DNA of 63,590 nucleotides from Gemmatimonadaceae bacterium (lineage in GTDB: Bacteria; Gemmatimonadota; Gemmatimonadetes; Gemmatimonadales; Gemmatimonadaceae). This document shows, piece by piece, positions 8,747-17,626 of the stretch. Below the pieces are notes generated by a model. The model did not search any database, was not told the DNA's origin, and was given only the letters and a program-made list of their open reading frames with translations. Each line of letters opens with the position of its first letter. The stretch's first letter is position 1. Made by a program: the position numbers and the translations under genes. The stretch is from positions 1 through 63,590 of the forward strand of contig JALHNZ010000015.1 in the NCBI GenBank assembly GCA_022843265.1, in the 5' to 3' direction.

Positions 8747-8778
8747 GCCACGGCGGCTTTTTGTACGGTTGCCGTGGC
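8747..8778. promoter_or_regulatory. Inverted repeat upstream of nqrA
   Basis: GCCACGGC at 8747-8754 and GCCGTGGC at 8771-8778 form a perfect 8-base inverted repeat separated by 16 bases. It ends 30 bases before the nqrA ATG, at the head of the whole nqr unit. It could be an operator or a leader hairpin in the nqr transcript. No clear -35/-10 pair was found beside it. Confidence 0.45.
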
Positions 8779-8808
8779 TCTTCATTTGGTTCCACTCCCC
8801 CCTCGTTC

Positions 8809-10191
8809 ATGCCAGTCCATTCGGTTACCCGTGGGCTCGACGTTCCGATCGCTGGACCTCCGGCCCAGGTCATCCATGATTCCCGGGCCGTGACTGAGGT
8901 CGCGGTGCTTCCCAGTGATAGCCGAGGCGTGCGCCCTCGCTTGCTCGTGCAGGTGGGAGACGCGGTTGAGGCCGGCCAGACCATCTATCAAGACCGCCGG
9001 AACGAAGCGCTCCGCGTGGTTTCTCCCGTCGCGGGCCGCGTAACCGCCGTGCACCGAGGCGAGCGGCGTGTGGTGCAGTCGGTGGTGATAACGATCGCGC
9101 CACCGACCACCACCCCAGCCGCCTCGGCTTCGCGCTTTGGCTCATGGTCACCGCAGGTGGTCAGCAATCGCACGGCCCTTCGAGAGTTGCTGCTCGAGAG
9201 CGGGATGTGGATGGCGTTTCGAACGCGTCCGTTCTCGGAAGTCCCAGCGCCTGACGCCACGCCGCACGCGATTTTCGTTACGGCCATGGATACGAGTCCG
9301 CTCGCTCCGAATGTCGACGTAATCGTTGCCGCGCGGGCGGACGACTTCAATCGTGGTCTCGAAGCGCTGGTCGCACTGAGCGATTCCCCCGTCTACTTAT
9401 GTCGCGCCAAAGGATCGCGCAGTGGCGAAGGAGCGAAGGGCGTGCGGGTGGCGGAGTTTGCGGGCAAACATCCGAGCGGCACGGTTGGCTTTCATATCCA
9501 TACGTTGGCGCCCGCCTCGCGCGCACATGTGTCGTGGCATTTGAATGCACAGGATGTGATTCGACTCGGCGCGCTGCTGCGCACCGGGATCTACGACGCC
9601 TCGCACGTGATTGCGCTCGGTGGTCCGCTGGTTCGCGAGCCTCGCCTGCTGCGCACGGTACTCGGCGCGAACGTGTCGCAGCTGGTGCATGGCGAACTGC
9701 TGCGCGGAGAACGCAACGGGCATGAGGTGCCGCCGCGCGTGATCAGCGGGTCGGTGCTCACCGGCCGAGCGGTTGTCGACAGTATCACCGGCTTTCTGGG
9801 TCGCTTTGAGCAACAGGTGAGTGTGGTGCCGGATGTGCAGGAAGGTGACTTTGTGGCGTGGACGCTGCCCTTCTCTCGTTCGTACAATTTTCTGCCAGCA
9901 TTCCTTCCGCTCTGGAAGGGGAAACTCGAACGCGCGTTTGACACGCGGTTGCACGGTGGACGCCGCGCGATGGTGCCGATTGGCGTGTACGAGCGTGTAT
10001 TGCCGCTCGACCTGATGGCCACGCATCTGCTGCGCGCGCTGGCGGTTGGTGATGCGGAGTTGTCCGAACAGCTGGGCGCCCTGGAACTCGACGAAGAGGA
10101 TCTGGCGCTCTGCACGTTCGTGTGCCCAAGTAAGTACGAGCACGGAGCGGCACTGCGCCGCGTGCTGGACCTGATTGCGGCGGAGCGATAG
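8809..10191 (+). CDS. nqrA: Na+-translocating NADH:quinone reductase subunit A
   Basis: NqrA is the peripheral cytoplasmic subunit of the Na+-pumping NADH:quinone oxidoreductase and is implicated in ubiquinone interaction. The 460-residue product begins MPVHSVTRGLDVPIAGPPAQ, matching the conserved RGLDxPIxG start of NqrA. It continues with the barrel-sandwich segment (LLVQVGDAVEAGQTIYQD, VVSPVAGRVTAVHRGE) shared with RnfC. The C-terminus has the conserved cysteine-containing tail LALCTFVCPSKYEHG. I chose the ATG at 8809 on family alignment; the frame extends to 8761 without support. Its stop is directly followed by the nqrB ATG. Confidence 0.96.
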   Translation: MPVHSVTRGLDVPIAGPPAQVIHDSRAVTEVAVLPSDSRGVRPRLLVQVGDAVEAGQTIYQDRRNEALRVVSPVAGRVTAVHRGERRVVQSVVITIAPPTTTPAASASRFGSWSPQVVSNRTALRELLLESGMWMAFRTRPFSEVPAPDATPHAIFVTAMDTSPLAPNVDVIVAARADDFNRGLEALVALSDSPVYLCRAKGSRSGEGAKGVRVAEFAGKHPSGTVGFHIHTLAPASRAHVSWHLNAQDVIRLGALLRTGIYDASHVIALGGPLVREPRLLRTVLGANVSQLVHGELLRGERNGHEVPPRVISGSVLTGRAVVDSITGFLGRFEQQVSVVPDVQEGDFVAWTLPFSRSYNFLPAFLPLWKGKLERAFDTRLHGGRRAMVPIGVYERVLPLDLMATHLLRALAVGDAELSEQLGALELDEEDLALCTFVCPSKYEHGAALRRVLDLIAAER

Positions 10192-11409
10192 ATGCGCATA
10201 GTGCGAAAACTGTTTGACAGTCTCGAGCCGCACGTCGCGCCGGGCGCGAAGTACCACAAACTCTTCCCGCTCTGGGAGGGCATGGAGAGTTTTTTCTATA
10301 CGCCGTCGGCGGTGACAACCGGGGGGCCGCACGTTCGCGATAATCTCGATCTGAAGCGCATGATGCTGCTGGTCGTGATCGCGTTGGTGCCGTGCATCAT
10401 CATGGCGCTGTACAACACCGGTTACCAGATCCACCATGTGGTGGAGCAGGGCGGTACGCTCATCGACAACTGGCAAACGGCCGTGTTTTCGGCCACGGGG
10501 TTGCCAGTGGAAACGTCGTCGGTGCTCAGCTGCATGGTGCACGGCGCGCTGTACTTCTTTCCGATTCTGATTGTCACGTTGATTGCCGGCGGCACGGCCG
10601 AAGTGATTTTTTCCGTGGTGCGCGGCCACGTGATCAGTGAAGGGTTTTTTGTCACGGGTACGCTGATCCCGCTGATTCTGCCACCGACCATTCCGCTCTG
10701 GCAGGTTGCGATGGGCACCCTGTTCGGCGTCGTGATCGGCAAGGAGATCTTTGGCGGCACGGGCATGAACTTCCTGAATCCTGCGTTGACTGCCCGCGCC
10801 TTTTTGTTCTTTGCGTATCCGGCGCAGATCTCTGGTGAGGTGTGGGTTGCCGCGATCCAGCCCGACGGTCGCTCTGGTGCCACGTGGCTGGCGTCGTTTG
10901 CCGAAGGTGCAGGGCATTTGCCGGGCTACACCTGGATGGATGCATTTATCGGACGCATTCCGGGCTCGATGGGTGAGACGTCGGTGATCGCGATCCTGCT
11001 GGGCGCCGCGCTGCTCCTGGTGACGCGAGTGGGGGCGTGGCAAACCATGTTCGGCGTACTCGTCGGCACGCTCCTGACCGCATTTGGTCTCAACATGATG
11101 GGGTCGGAGACCAATGCCATGATGAGCCTGCCGCCGCTGTATCATTTACTCATTGGCGGGTGGGCGTTTGGTGCGGTGTTCATGGCGACGGATCCCGTGT
11201 CGTCGGCCTTTACCAGCACGGGCAAGTTGTGGTACGGATTCGGGATCGGCCTCTTGTGCGTGCTGATTCGCGTGGTGAACCCGGCGTACCCTGAAGGCAT
11301 GATGCTCGCGATTCTCTTTATGAACATGTTCGCGCCGCTGATTGATCACGCGGTTGTGCAGGCCAACATTCGCCGGAGGACACAGCGCTATGGCCAACGC
11401 GCGGCGTGA
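10192..11409 (+). CDS. nqrB: Na+-translocating NADH:quinone reductase subunit B
   Basis: NqrB is the main membrane subunit carrying a covalent FMN and the Na+ pathway. The 405-residue protein has about ten hydrophobic segments. It has the family motif around GGTGMNFLNPALTARAF and the flavinylation motif SGAT at residues 228-231, whose Thr is the FMN ester site attached by ApbE. The N-terminus reads GAKYHKLFPLWEGMESFFYTP, typical for NqrB. It starts at the base after the nqrA stop, and its last 20 bases overlap the nqrC start. Confidence 0.97.
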   Translation: MRIVRKLFDSLEPHVAPGAKYHKLFPLWEGMESFFYTPSAVTTGGPHVRDNLDLKRMMLLVVIALVPCIIMALYNTGYQIHHVVEQGGTLIDNWQTAVFSATGLPVETSSVLSCMVHGALYFFPILIVTLIAGGTAEVIFSVVRGHVISEGFFVTGTLIPLILPPTIPLWQVAMGTLFGVVIGKEIFGGTGMNFLNPALTARAFLFFAYPAQISGEVWVAAIQPDGRSGATWLASFAEGAGHLPGYTWMDAFIGRIPGSMGETSVIAILLGAALLLVTRVGAWQTMFGVLVGTLLTAFGLNMMGSETNAMMSLPPLYHLLIGGWAFGAVFMATDPVSSAFTSTGKLWYGFGIGLLCVLIRVVNPAYPEGMMLAILFMNMFAPLIDHAVVQANIRRRTQRYGQRAA

Positions 11410-12199
11410 TTCCACTGCGTACACGATCGGCTTTGCCGCTCTCGTGTGCCTGGTATGTGCAGTGCCCATTGCCGCTGCGGCCGTGGCACTCAAGCCGCGG
11501 CAGGAGTTGAATGCGCGGATTGATCGCTTGACCAAGGTGCTCATGGTCGCGGGTTTGATGACGGCCGATGAATCGCTTTCCGCAGACGCGGTGGAAGCGC
11601 GCTTCGACGAGTCTGTGGTCACGCGTCCGATTGATTTTCGCACGGGTGCGCCCGATTCGTCGGTCGATGTCAAAACGTACGATGCACGACGCGCGGCGCG
11701 CGATCCGGCCACGAGTACAACGGCGGTGGAGAATGCCGCACGCGTGATTCGTGTGCCGAAGGTTGGCATCGTGTACGAAGTGGTGAAGGACGGCCAACTG
11801 CGCGCCATCATTCTGCCCATTCAAGGCTACGGATTGTGGTCCACGATGTACGGGTTCCTGGCGCTTGAAGGCGATGCACGCACCGTCTCGGGCATCACGT
11901 TCTACGAACATGGTGAAACCGCGGGACTCGGCGGCGAGATCGAAAATCCGAACTGGCAAGCACGCTGGATTGGTCGCAAGGCCGTTGATGAAGCGGGCAC
12001 CGTGCAACTTGAGGTCATCAAGGGACAGGCGGGGCCGCCGGCCGATGATCCGTACCGCGTAGACGGACTGTCTGGCGCGACGATTACCGCCCGCGGCGTC
12101 ACGTCAACGCTCGAATTCTGGCTGGGCCCGAACGGGTTTGGCCCCTATCTGGATCGCGTGCGCAGCAGCAGCGCGCAGGGAGGCACCAGTGCTCGATAA
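11390..12199 (+). CDS. nqrC: Na+-translocating NADH:quinone reductase subunit C
   Basis: NqrC is a membrane-anchored periplasmic flavoprotein subunit. The 269-residue product has one N-terminal helix (about residues 10-33), an FMN-binding domain, the conserved [14 protein letters not shown] segment and the flavinylation motif DGLSGATIT with Thr 231. The start ATG at 11390 lies 9 bases after GGAGGA, which decides it over the frame opening at 11342. The gene overlaps nqrB by 20 bases and nqrD by 11. NqrB and NqrC each carry SGAT, matching two ApbE targets. Confidence 0.96.
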   Translation: MANARRDSTAYTIGFAALVCLVCAVPIAAAAVALKPRQELNARIDRLTKVLMVAGLMTADESLSADAVEARFDESVVTRPIDFRTGAPDSSVDVKTYDARRAARDPATSTTAVENAARVIRVPKVGIVYEVVKDGQLRAIILPIQGYGLWSTMYGFLALEGDARTVSGITFYEHGETAGLGGEIENPNWQARWIGRKAVDEAGTVQLEVIKGQAGPPADDPYRVDGLSGATITARGVTSTLEFWLGPNGFGPYLDRVRSSSAQGGTSAR

Positions 12200-12869
12200 A
12201 CAAACGCGCAGCGTTCTGCTCGATCCGCTGTTCGACGAGAATCCGATTGGCAAGCAGGTGCTCGGTATTTGTTCAGCGCTGGCGGTCACTACGCTACTCA
12301 AGCCGTCGCTGGTGATGTGTCTGGCGGTGACCGCGGTGCTGATCGCGAGCAACGTGAGCATCAGTCTGATCCGATCGTACATTCCGTCGAGCATACGCAT
12401 CATTGTGCAGCTCACGATCATTTCGTCGCTGGTGATTATCTGCGACCAGGTGCTGAAAGCGTTTGCGTATGGCGTGTCGAGACAGTTGTCGGTGTTCGTA
12501 GGACTCATCATCACCAACTGTATTCTCATGGGACGCGCGGAAGCGTTTGCCATGCAGAACGGGCCGCGCGCGAGCTTTTTTGACGCGGTCGGCAATGGTG
12601 TGGGCTACAGTCTGGTGCTGCTGCTGGTGGCCTTCTTCCGCGAGCTGTTTGGTTCGGGGAGCGTATTCGGTGTTGCGGTGTTGCCGCTTGTGCGCGACGG
12701 CGGATGGTATGTGCCCAACGGGCTCATGGTCTTGTCGCCTGCGGCATTCTTTCTGATTGGCGGACTTATCTGGGCGCTTCGCGAGTGGAAGCCCAAGCAG
12801 ATTGAGATTGAGCCAGTGGTGGAGATCGAACTTGAACACGGCGCACCAGCGTCGCGTCACGCGGCCTGA
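12189..12869 (+). CDS. nqrD: Na+-translocating NADH:quinone reductase subunit D
   Basis: NqrD is one of two small related membrane subunits that together bind an Fe-S centre in the membrane. The product (226 residues) starts at a GTG at 12189 ([19 protein letters not shown]), preceded by AGGGAGG; the frame is open further upstream but within nqrC. Six transmembrane helices are visible, with conserved cysteines in [11 protein letters not shown] and [13 protein letters not shown], the positions used as Fe ligands in this family. The C-terminal tail is Glu-rich. It overlaps nqrC by 11 bases. Confidence 0.95.
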   Translation: MLDKQTRSVLLDPLFDENPIGKQVLGICSALAVTTLLKPSLVMCLAVTAVLIASNVSISLIRSYIPSSIRIIVQLTIISSLVIICDQVLKAFAYGVSRQLSVFVGLIITNCILMGRAEAFAMQNGPRASFFDAVGNGVGYSLVLLLVAFFRELFGSGSVFGVAVLPLVRDGGWYVPNGLMVLSPAAFFLIGGLIWALREWKPKQIEIEPVVEIELEHGAPASRHAA

Positions 12870-12877
12870 GGCGAGTC

Positions 12878-13495
12878 ATGGCAAGCCACTATCTCAGTCT
12901 GCTGGTGCGATCGATTTTTGTTGAGAATCTCGCGTTGGCGTTTTTTCTTGGCATGTGCTCGTTTCTGGCCGTCTCCAAAAAGGTCAGCACTGCGATCGGT
13001 CTTGGCTTTGCCGTGATCGTGGTCATGGTCATTACCGTGCCGCTTAACCAGCTGCTTTTGCACGGCGTGTTGCGGGAGGGTGCGCTCACCGCGCTGCATC
13101 CGTCGTTCGCCACGGTCGATCTGTCATTCCTGGTGTTTCTTACGTTCATCGGCACGATTGCGGCGCTGGTACAGGTCGTGGAAATGGTGGTCGACAAGTT
13201 TGCGCCGGCGTTGTATTCGGCGCTTGGCGTGTTCCTGCCGCTCATTGCTGTAAACTGCGCCATTCTCGGCGGCAGTCTGTTCATGGCGGAACGCGACTAT
13301 GGCTTTGGCGAAAGTGTGGTGTTTGGACTTGGTTCCGGCATTGGTTGGTTGCTGGCAATCGTTGCACTCGCCGCCGTGCGCGAAAAGCTGCGCTACGCCA
13401 ACCCGCCGGCCGCGTTGCGCGGTCTTGGTCTGACATTCATGGTGACGGGCTTGCTGGCCGTGTGTTTCATGGCGTTCGCCGGCATTCAGCTCTGA
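12878..13495 (+). CDS. nqrE: Na+-translocating NADH:quinone reductase subunit E
   Basis: NqrE is the partner of NqrD, with the opposite membrane orientation. The 205-residue protein has six helices. It carries the Fe-S ligand cysteines in [13 protein letters not shown] and [13 protein letters not shown], and the family segment [18 protein letters not shown]. It starts 8 bases after the nqrD stop. Length and motifs match the family closely. Confidence 0.97.
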   Translation: MASHYLSLLVRSIFVENLALAFFLGMCSFLAVSKKVSTAIGLGFAVIVVMVITVPLNQLLLHGVLREGALTALHPSFATVDLSFLVFLTFIGTIAALVQVVEMVVDKFAPALYSALGVFLPLIAVNCAILGGSLFMAERDYGFGESVVFGLGSGIGWLLAIVALAAVREKLRYANPPAALRGLGLTFMVTGLLAVCFMAFAGIQL

Positions 13496-13508
13496 GGAAC
13501 CAGACAAC

Positions 13509-14732
13509 ATGTTAACGGCTCTCTCCGGAATCGCGGCGTTCCTGTTGCTCGTGCTGGCGCTGGTTGGACTGCTGATGATGGCCCGCTCACGTCTGGTGAG
13601 CACCGGCAACGTCACCATCCGCATCAACGACGACGCCGAGCGATCACTCACCGTGCCCAGTGGCTCGACGCTGCTGGCCACGCTGGCCAATCAACAGATC
13701 TTTATTCCGTCTGCGTGCGGTGGCAAAGGCACGTGCGGCGTGTGCAAGGTGGAAGTGTTTGAGGGTGGTGGTGCGCTGCTGCCGACCGAGACCAGTCACG
13801 TTTCGCCTGGCGAGGCGCGTCATCACGTTCGATTGTCCTGTCAGGTGAAGGTCAAGCAGGACATGAAGATTCACGTGGAAGAAGACATTTTTGGTGTGCG
13901 TCGCTGGAAGTGTCGCGTGCGCTCCAATGACAATGTGGCCACGTTTATCAAGGAACTGGTGCTGGAGCTGCCGGCGGGCGAAACCGTACCGTTTCGCGCC
14001 GGCGGCTACGTGCAGATCGAGTGCCCGCCGCATCTTGTGGAGTACAAGAACATTGATGTGCCCGAGGAGTATCGCGACGACTGGGAGACGTTTGGCTTGT
14101 TCAAGCTCACGTCGACCAGCACGGAGTCGGTGCAGCGCGCCTACTCCATGGCGAACTATCCGAATGAAGCGGACATCATCATGCTGAACGTGCGCATTGC
14201 CACGCCGCCGCCGCGGACCACAGGATTGCCACCGGGTTTGATGTCGTCCTACATCTTCAATCTCAAGCCGGGCGACGAAGTCATCATTTCCGGACCGTTT
14301 GGCGAGTTCTTCGCCAAGCCCACGAAGAACGAGATGTGTTTTATCGGTGGCGGCGCCGGAATGGCGCCCATGCGGTCGCACATTTTTGATCAGTTCCGTC
14401 GCCTGCATACCGATCGCAAGGTGACCTTCTGGTACGGCGCACGTTCGCTGCGTGAAGCGTTTTACGTGGAAGACTTTGACGCGATCGCGAAAGAGAATGC
14501 CAACTTTACCTGGACACTGGCGCTTTCTGAGCCGCGCCCCGAAGACAACTGGACCGGTTCGCAGGGATTTATTCACGATGTGTTGTATCGCGAGTATCTC
14601 GCCACGCATCCGGCGCCCGAGGATATCGAGTACTATCTCTGCGGTCCGCCGATGATGCTGCAGGCGTGCATGAAGATGCTTGATTCGCTCGGTGTGGACC
14701 GTGAGAACATCGCGTTCGACGACTTCGGATAA
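13509..14732 (+). CDS. nqrF: Na+-translocating NADH:quinone reductase subunit F
   Basis: NqrF is the electron-entry subunit: it oxidises NADH through FAD and passes electrons to a 2Fe-2S cluster. The 407-residue product has an N-terminal helix (residues 4-24) and a ferredoxin domain with Cys 70, 76, 79 and 111 ([13 protein letters not shown] and LSCQVKV). An FAD-binding domain with RAYSMANYP and an NADH-binding domain with [12 protein letters not shown] and LCGPPMM follow, ending in DDFG. The cysteine positions match the numbering known for the Vibrio cholerae protein. Confidence 0.97.
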   Translation: MLTALSGIAAFLLLVLALVGLLMMARSRLVSTGNVTIRINDDAERSLTVPSGSTLLATLANQQIFIPSACGGKGTCGVCKVEVFEGGGALLPTETSHVSPGEARHHVRLSCQVKVKQDMKIHVEEDIFGVRRWKCRVRSNDNVATFIKELVLELPAGETVPFRAGGYVQIECPPHLVEYKNIDVPEEYRDDWETFGLFKLTSTSTESVQRAYSMANYPNEADIIMLNVRIATPPPRTTGLPPGLMSSYIFNLKPGDEVIISGPFGEFFAKPTKNEMCFIGGGAGMAPMRSHIFDQFRRLHTDRKVTFWYGARSLREAFYVEDFDAIAKENANFTWTLALSEPRPEDNWTGSQGFIHDVLYREYLATHPAPEDIEYYLCGPPMMLQACMKMLDSLGVDRENIAFDDFG

Positions 14733-14738
14733 GGCGTT

Positions 14739-15815
14739 ATGATGTCCGTTGGTCGCGACGTTCCTCCGGCGCGGTCTCGCGGGGCGTTGCGCTGGGTGGC
14801 GATGCTGGTATTGCTCGGCCTCGCTGCCTACACGTATTTGCGACGTGCGCCGAGTGCCGCTGGCGCGCTCGAGTTCAGTGGTGCGACCATGGGCACGACC
14901 TACCGCGTGCTGTTTGGTGGCACCGCAGCCGAAACCGATCGCGAAGCGTTGCAACGCGGAGTGGATTCGGTGCTGCTGGCTGTTAACGCCAGCATGTCGA
15001 CGTACGACGAGCGCTCCGAGCTTTCGCAGTTCAATGCCTTCGCCGATACCACACCCGTGTCCGTGTCCGCACCGCTCGCTCGGGTGCTCACGCAAGCGCT
15101 CAATGTGTACCGCGCGACGGGCGGCAGCTTTGATGTGACCGTGGGTCCGCTGGTGGATGTGTGGGGATTCGGACCGACGCCGCGCGACACGATCGTGCCA
15201 ACGGCCGCCGAGCTGGATTCGCTTGGCCAGTTTGTGGGGTCCGACAAGTTGAAACTGGCGGGCGGTACCCTCGCCAAGTCGGACGCCCGTGTGCGCGTGG
15301 ATCTATCGGCCATTGCGAAGGGCTTCGGCGTTGATGCGGTGTCGGACTATCTGCTTGGCCGCGGCTACTCGAATCATCTCGTCGAGATTGGTGGTGAACT
15401 GCGCGCGCGCGGCGTGAACATTCGCGGCGAACCATTTCGCGTGGGAGTTGAGGAGCCCGATCCCGATCGCATCCAGGTGCGTCTGGCTGTGGCGCTCGAC
15501 AATCGGGCGCTCGCGTCGTCGGGGAACTATCGTAACTTCTACGAAGTGGGCGGGGTACGATATTCACATACACTCGATCCGATTACTCGTCGGCCCACAC
15601 AGCACACGCTGCTTGCGGTGTCGGTGATGCACCGCGAGTGTGCGGTCGCGGATGCATGGGCTACGGCGCTCATGGCGGCGGGACCGGAGCGCGCCTGGCA
15701 GCTTGCCGACGCGAATGGGCTTGATGTGCTGCTGCTGATTGATGGCGGTGATGGTCGCGTGAACGAGCGCGCCACGCCAGGTTTCACGGCGGCGCTTCGT
15801 CGCAACGCTTTATAA
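14739..15815 (+). CDS. apbE: FAD:protein FMN transferase
   Basis: ApbE cleaves FAD and attaches FMN to the Thr of SGAT motifs, here NqrB and NqrC. The 358-residue product has an N-terminal membrane anchor (about residues 18-33). The catalytic domain follows, with GATMGTTYRVLF, DPWG-like VDVWGFGP, DLSAIAKGFGVDAVSD, IEIGGELRARG and the Mg/FAD-binding SYSHTLDPITRRPTQ-type segment. It begins 6 bases after nqrF, so the flavinylating enzyme is made with its targets. Two adjacent ATGs (14739 and 14742) are possible starts. Confidence 0.94.
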   Translation: MMSVGRDVPPARSRGALRWVAMLVLLGLAAYTYLRRAPSAAGALEFSGATMGTTYRVLFGGTAAETDREALQRGVDSVLLAVNASMSTYDERSELSQFNAFADTTPVSVSAPLARVLTQALNVYRATGGSFDVTVGPLVDVWGFGPTPRDTIVPTAAELDSLGQFVGSDKLKLAGGTLAKSDARVRVDLSAIAKGFGVDAVSDYLLGRGYSNHLVEIGGELRARGVNIRGEPFRVGVEEPDPDRIQVRLAVALDNRALASSGNYRNFYEVGGVRYSHTLDPITRRPTQHTLLAVSVMHRECAVADAWATALMAAGPERAWQLADANGLDVLLLIDGGDGRVNERATPGFTAALRRNAL

Positions 15816-15828
15816 CCGGGACTCGCTC

Positions 15829-16029
15829 ATGATGATGGTGCTCTTGGTCACGATTTCCATTGTCGCACTCGTAATGGGTGCGATGGCGATCGGCGTCATG
15901 ATCTCCGGCAAACGGCTCAAGGGGTCGTGCGGCGGGGAGGGCGGACCCGACTGCGCGTGCGAGCTGTCAGGCCTCAAGCGCACTGCGGGAGTGTGTGCAG
16001 CGAAGCAGGCGGCAGCGCAGAAGCGCTGA
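15829..16029 (+). CDS. nqrM: Na+-NQR maturation protein NqrM (DUF539)
   Basis: This 66-residue protein has one N-terminal helix (residues 2-26) followed by a cysteine-rich tail with Cys at 34, 42, 44 and 56 (SCGGEGGPDCAC and GVCAAK). This matches NqrM/DUF539, which is needed for assembly of the Fe centre held between NqrD and NqrE. It lies 13 bases after apbE and closes the nqr unit. Any of the three consecutive ATGs at 15829, 15832 or 15835 could be used. Confidence 0.93.
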   Translation: MMMVLLVTISIVALVMGAMAIGVMISGKRLKGSCGGEGGPDCACELSGLKRTAGVCAAKQAAAQKR

Positions 16030-16045
16030 CGCCTGCCTGTTGGAG

Positions 16046-17548
16046 CTATTCAATCGCAAAGTTCATCATCATGCCGTGGTCTTCATGCTCGAGGTTGTGG
16101 CAATGCATCATGAATCGGCCGCGGTAACTGTCAAACTTTGCGATCACTGACACACGTTCGCCGGGATACACGAGCACGGTGTCTTTCCAGCCACGCTCCC
16201 ACGGGAAGATCTCGTTGCGCCCGCCTTCGCGTGACGCAATGCGAAAGTGTACGGCGTGCATGTGGACAGGATGCGGAAATGGGGCGTCGTTCACAAAGAC
16301 CCAACGCTCCGTGGCGCCAAACGGTACGCGCTCGTCAATTCGCTCCATATCGAAATCCTTGCCGTTGATGCTGTGCTGCATCATGGCGCTGCGAAAGTGA
16401 AAGACGCGCTCCTTGGAAACAGCGGCCGTCTCGATCGCTGGCAGTGTTGACAGTTTCGACGGGACACGCGGCGTTTCACGCACACTGCGCGTGACCACAA
16501 ACTCCAGCAGGTCCATGGCCGCGCCCTGGGGCAACGCACCACCGCCGCCCATGCCGCGCCCCATGCCACCGCCCATGCCACCGCCCATTCCCCCCATGCC
16601 ACGGTACGGGCTCACAAAGGCGAGGGATTGCAGCTTCACACGCGTGCCCACGGCAAGACCGGAAAAGTCCAGTAGCAGATCGGCGCGTTCGCCGGTGCTC
16701 AGATCCATGTGCGGCAGCTGAATCGGCGCGTCAAGCAATCCACCGTCGGTGCCAATCAGGGTGATTGGACGTTCGTTCGACAAACCCAGTCGGAAGATGC
16801 GCGCGTTTGCGGCACCCAGCACGCGTACGCGATACATCGCCGAATCCACGTTCACACTCGGTGTGCGAACACCATTCACGTACGCGGCGCTGCCGAGCAA
16901 ACCTTCCATCATGTCGTGACCCATGGTCACGTTGTAGGAAATGCGTCCCTGTTCGTCGGGGCGTTTGTCCTGCAACACAATCCCGAGTTCGCGCGCGCCA
17001 CTCGGCAGCCCGAGCGCTTCTTCTTCCGCGTCGGTGATGATGAAGAGCCCCGCCATGCCGAGGTGAATCTGGGCGGCGGTTCGCATATGCGGATGCGAGT
17101 GATACCAGTACGTGCCGGCACGCTCGTTGAGCGCAAAGTCGTAGCGGTATTCCGCGCCGGTGCCAATCGCGAGTCGCGGATGCCCGTCGGACGCTTCGGG
17201 TGGACGCAGGCCGTGCCAATGCAGAATTGTGGGTTCGGCGAGCTCGTTGCGCAGCACAATCGTGGCGCGTTCACCGGCGCGGGCGCGGATCGTTGGTGCC
17301 ACGGGTCCATTGCCGATCGCAAAGATCGGTGAGCTCACACCAGGTGCGATCTCCGCGGCGGTGGCCCGCGCGGTCAGCGTAAGCGCTTTGGGTGAGACCG
17401 TGGGCGGGATGTACAGCGGCCCGCCCGCCGCGCTGCCGGGAGATTGTGCAATCCGCCACGATGAGGGCGAGGGTAGCAAGCCGGTCTTGTTTGCAGCAAC
17501 GGCGCCACCGACGAGCGCGGCCGCGCGCAAGAAATTTCGACGATCCAC
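16046..17548 (-). CDS. Tat-exported multicopper oxidase
   Basis: The 500-residue protein starts MDRRNFLRAAALVGGAVAA, a twin-arginine signal. All four copper-ligand motifs are present: HWHG near residue 110, WYHSHPHM near 150, HPVHMHAVHF near 430 and the C-terminal HCHNLEHEDHGMM, which supplies the type 1 copper Cys, His and Met. It is therefore a complete three-domain oxidase of the CueO/CotA/bilirubin oxidase group, acting in the periplasm. A Gly/Met-rich insert (GGMGGGMGGGMGRGMGGGG) lies near residue 330; Met-rich loops in CueO bind Cu(I), so a cuprous oxidase role is plausible. It is convergent with the nqr unit. Confidence 0.93.
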   Translation of the reverse strand: MDRRNFLRAAALVGGAVAANKTGLLPSPSSWRIAQSPGSAAGGPLYIPPTVSPKALTLTARATAAEIAPGVSSPIFAIGNGPVAPTIRARAGERATIVLRNELAEPTILHWHGLRPPEASDGHPRLAIGTGAEYRYDFALNERAGTYWYHSHPHMRTAAQIHLGMAGLFIITDAEEEALGLPSGARELGIVLQDKRPDEQGRISYNVTMGHDMMEGLLGSAAYVNGVRTPSVNVDSAMYRVRVLGAANARIFRLGLSNERPITLIGTDGGLLDAPIQLPHMDLSTGERADLLLDFSGLAVGTRVKLQSLAFVSPYRGMGGMGGGMGGGMGRGMGGGGALPQGAAMDLLEFVVTRSVRETPRVPSKLSTLPAIETAAVSKERVFHFRSAMMQHSINGKDFDMERIDERVPFGATERWVFVNDAPFPHPVHMHAVHFRIASREGGRNEIFPWERGWKDTVLVYPGERVSVIAKFDSYRGRFMMHCHNLEHEDHGMMMNFAIE

Positions 17549-17626
17549 GAATGCACCTGCGGGAAGGCCCGCGATCAGTAGGCAGCACGCCTGCGCTGCG
17601 GCGTCGCAGTCTGTATCCGTTTAAAT

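Noticed and set aside
9397-11145. 582-residue minus-strand frame
   Set aside because: It is an antisense shadow of nqrA and nqrB with Arg/His-rich, low-quality composition.
12138-12188. Upstream ATG extension of nqrD
   Set aside because: It lies inside nqrC and reads as unrelated Ala/Arg sequence; the GTG at 12189 has the ribosome site and matches the family start.
13644-15095. 483-residue minus-strand frame
   Set aside because: It lies opposite nqrF and apbE, has no domain and is rich in His/Arg, as GC-rich shadows are.
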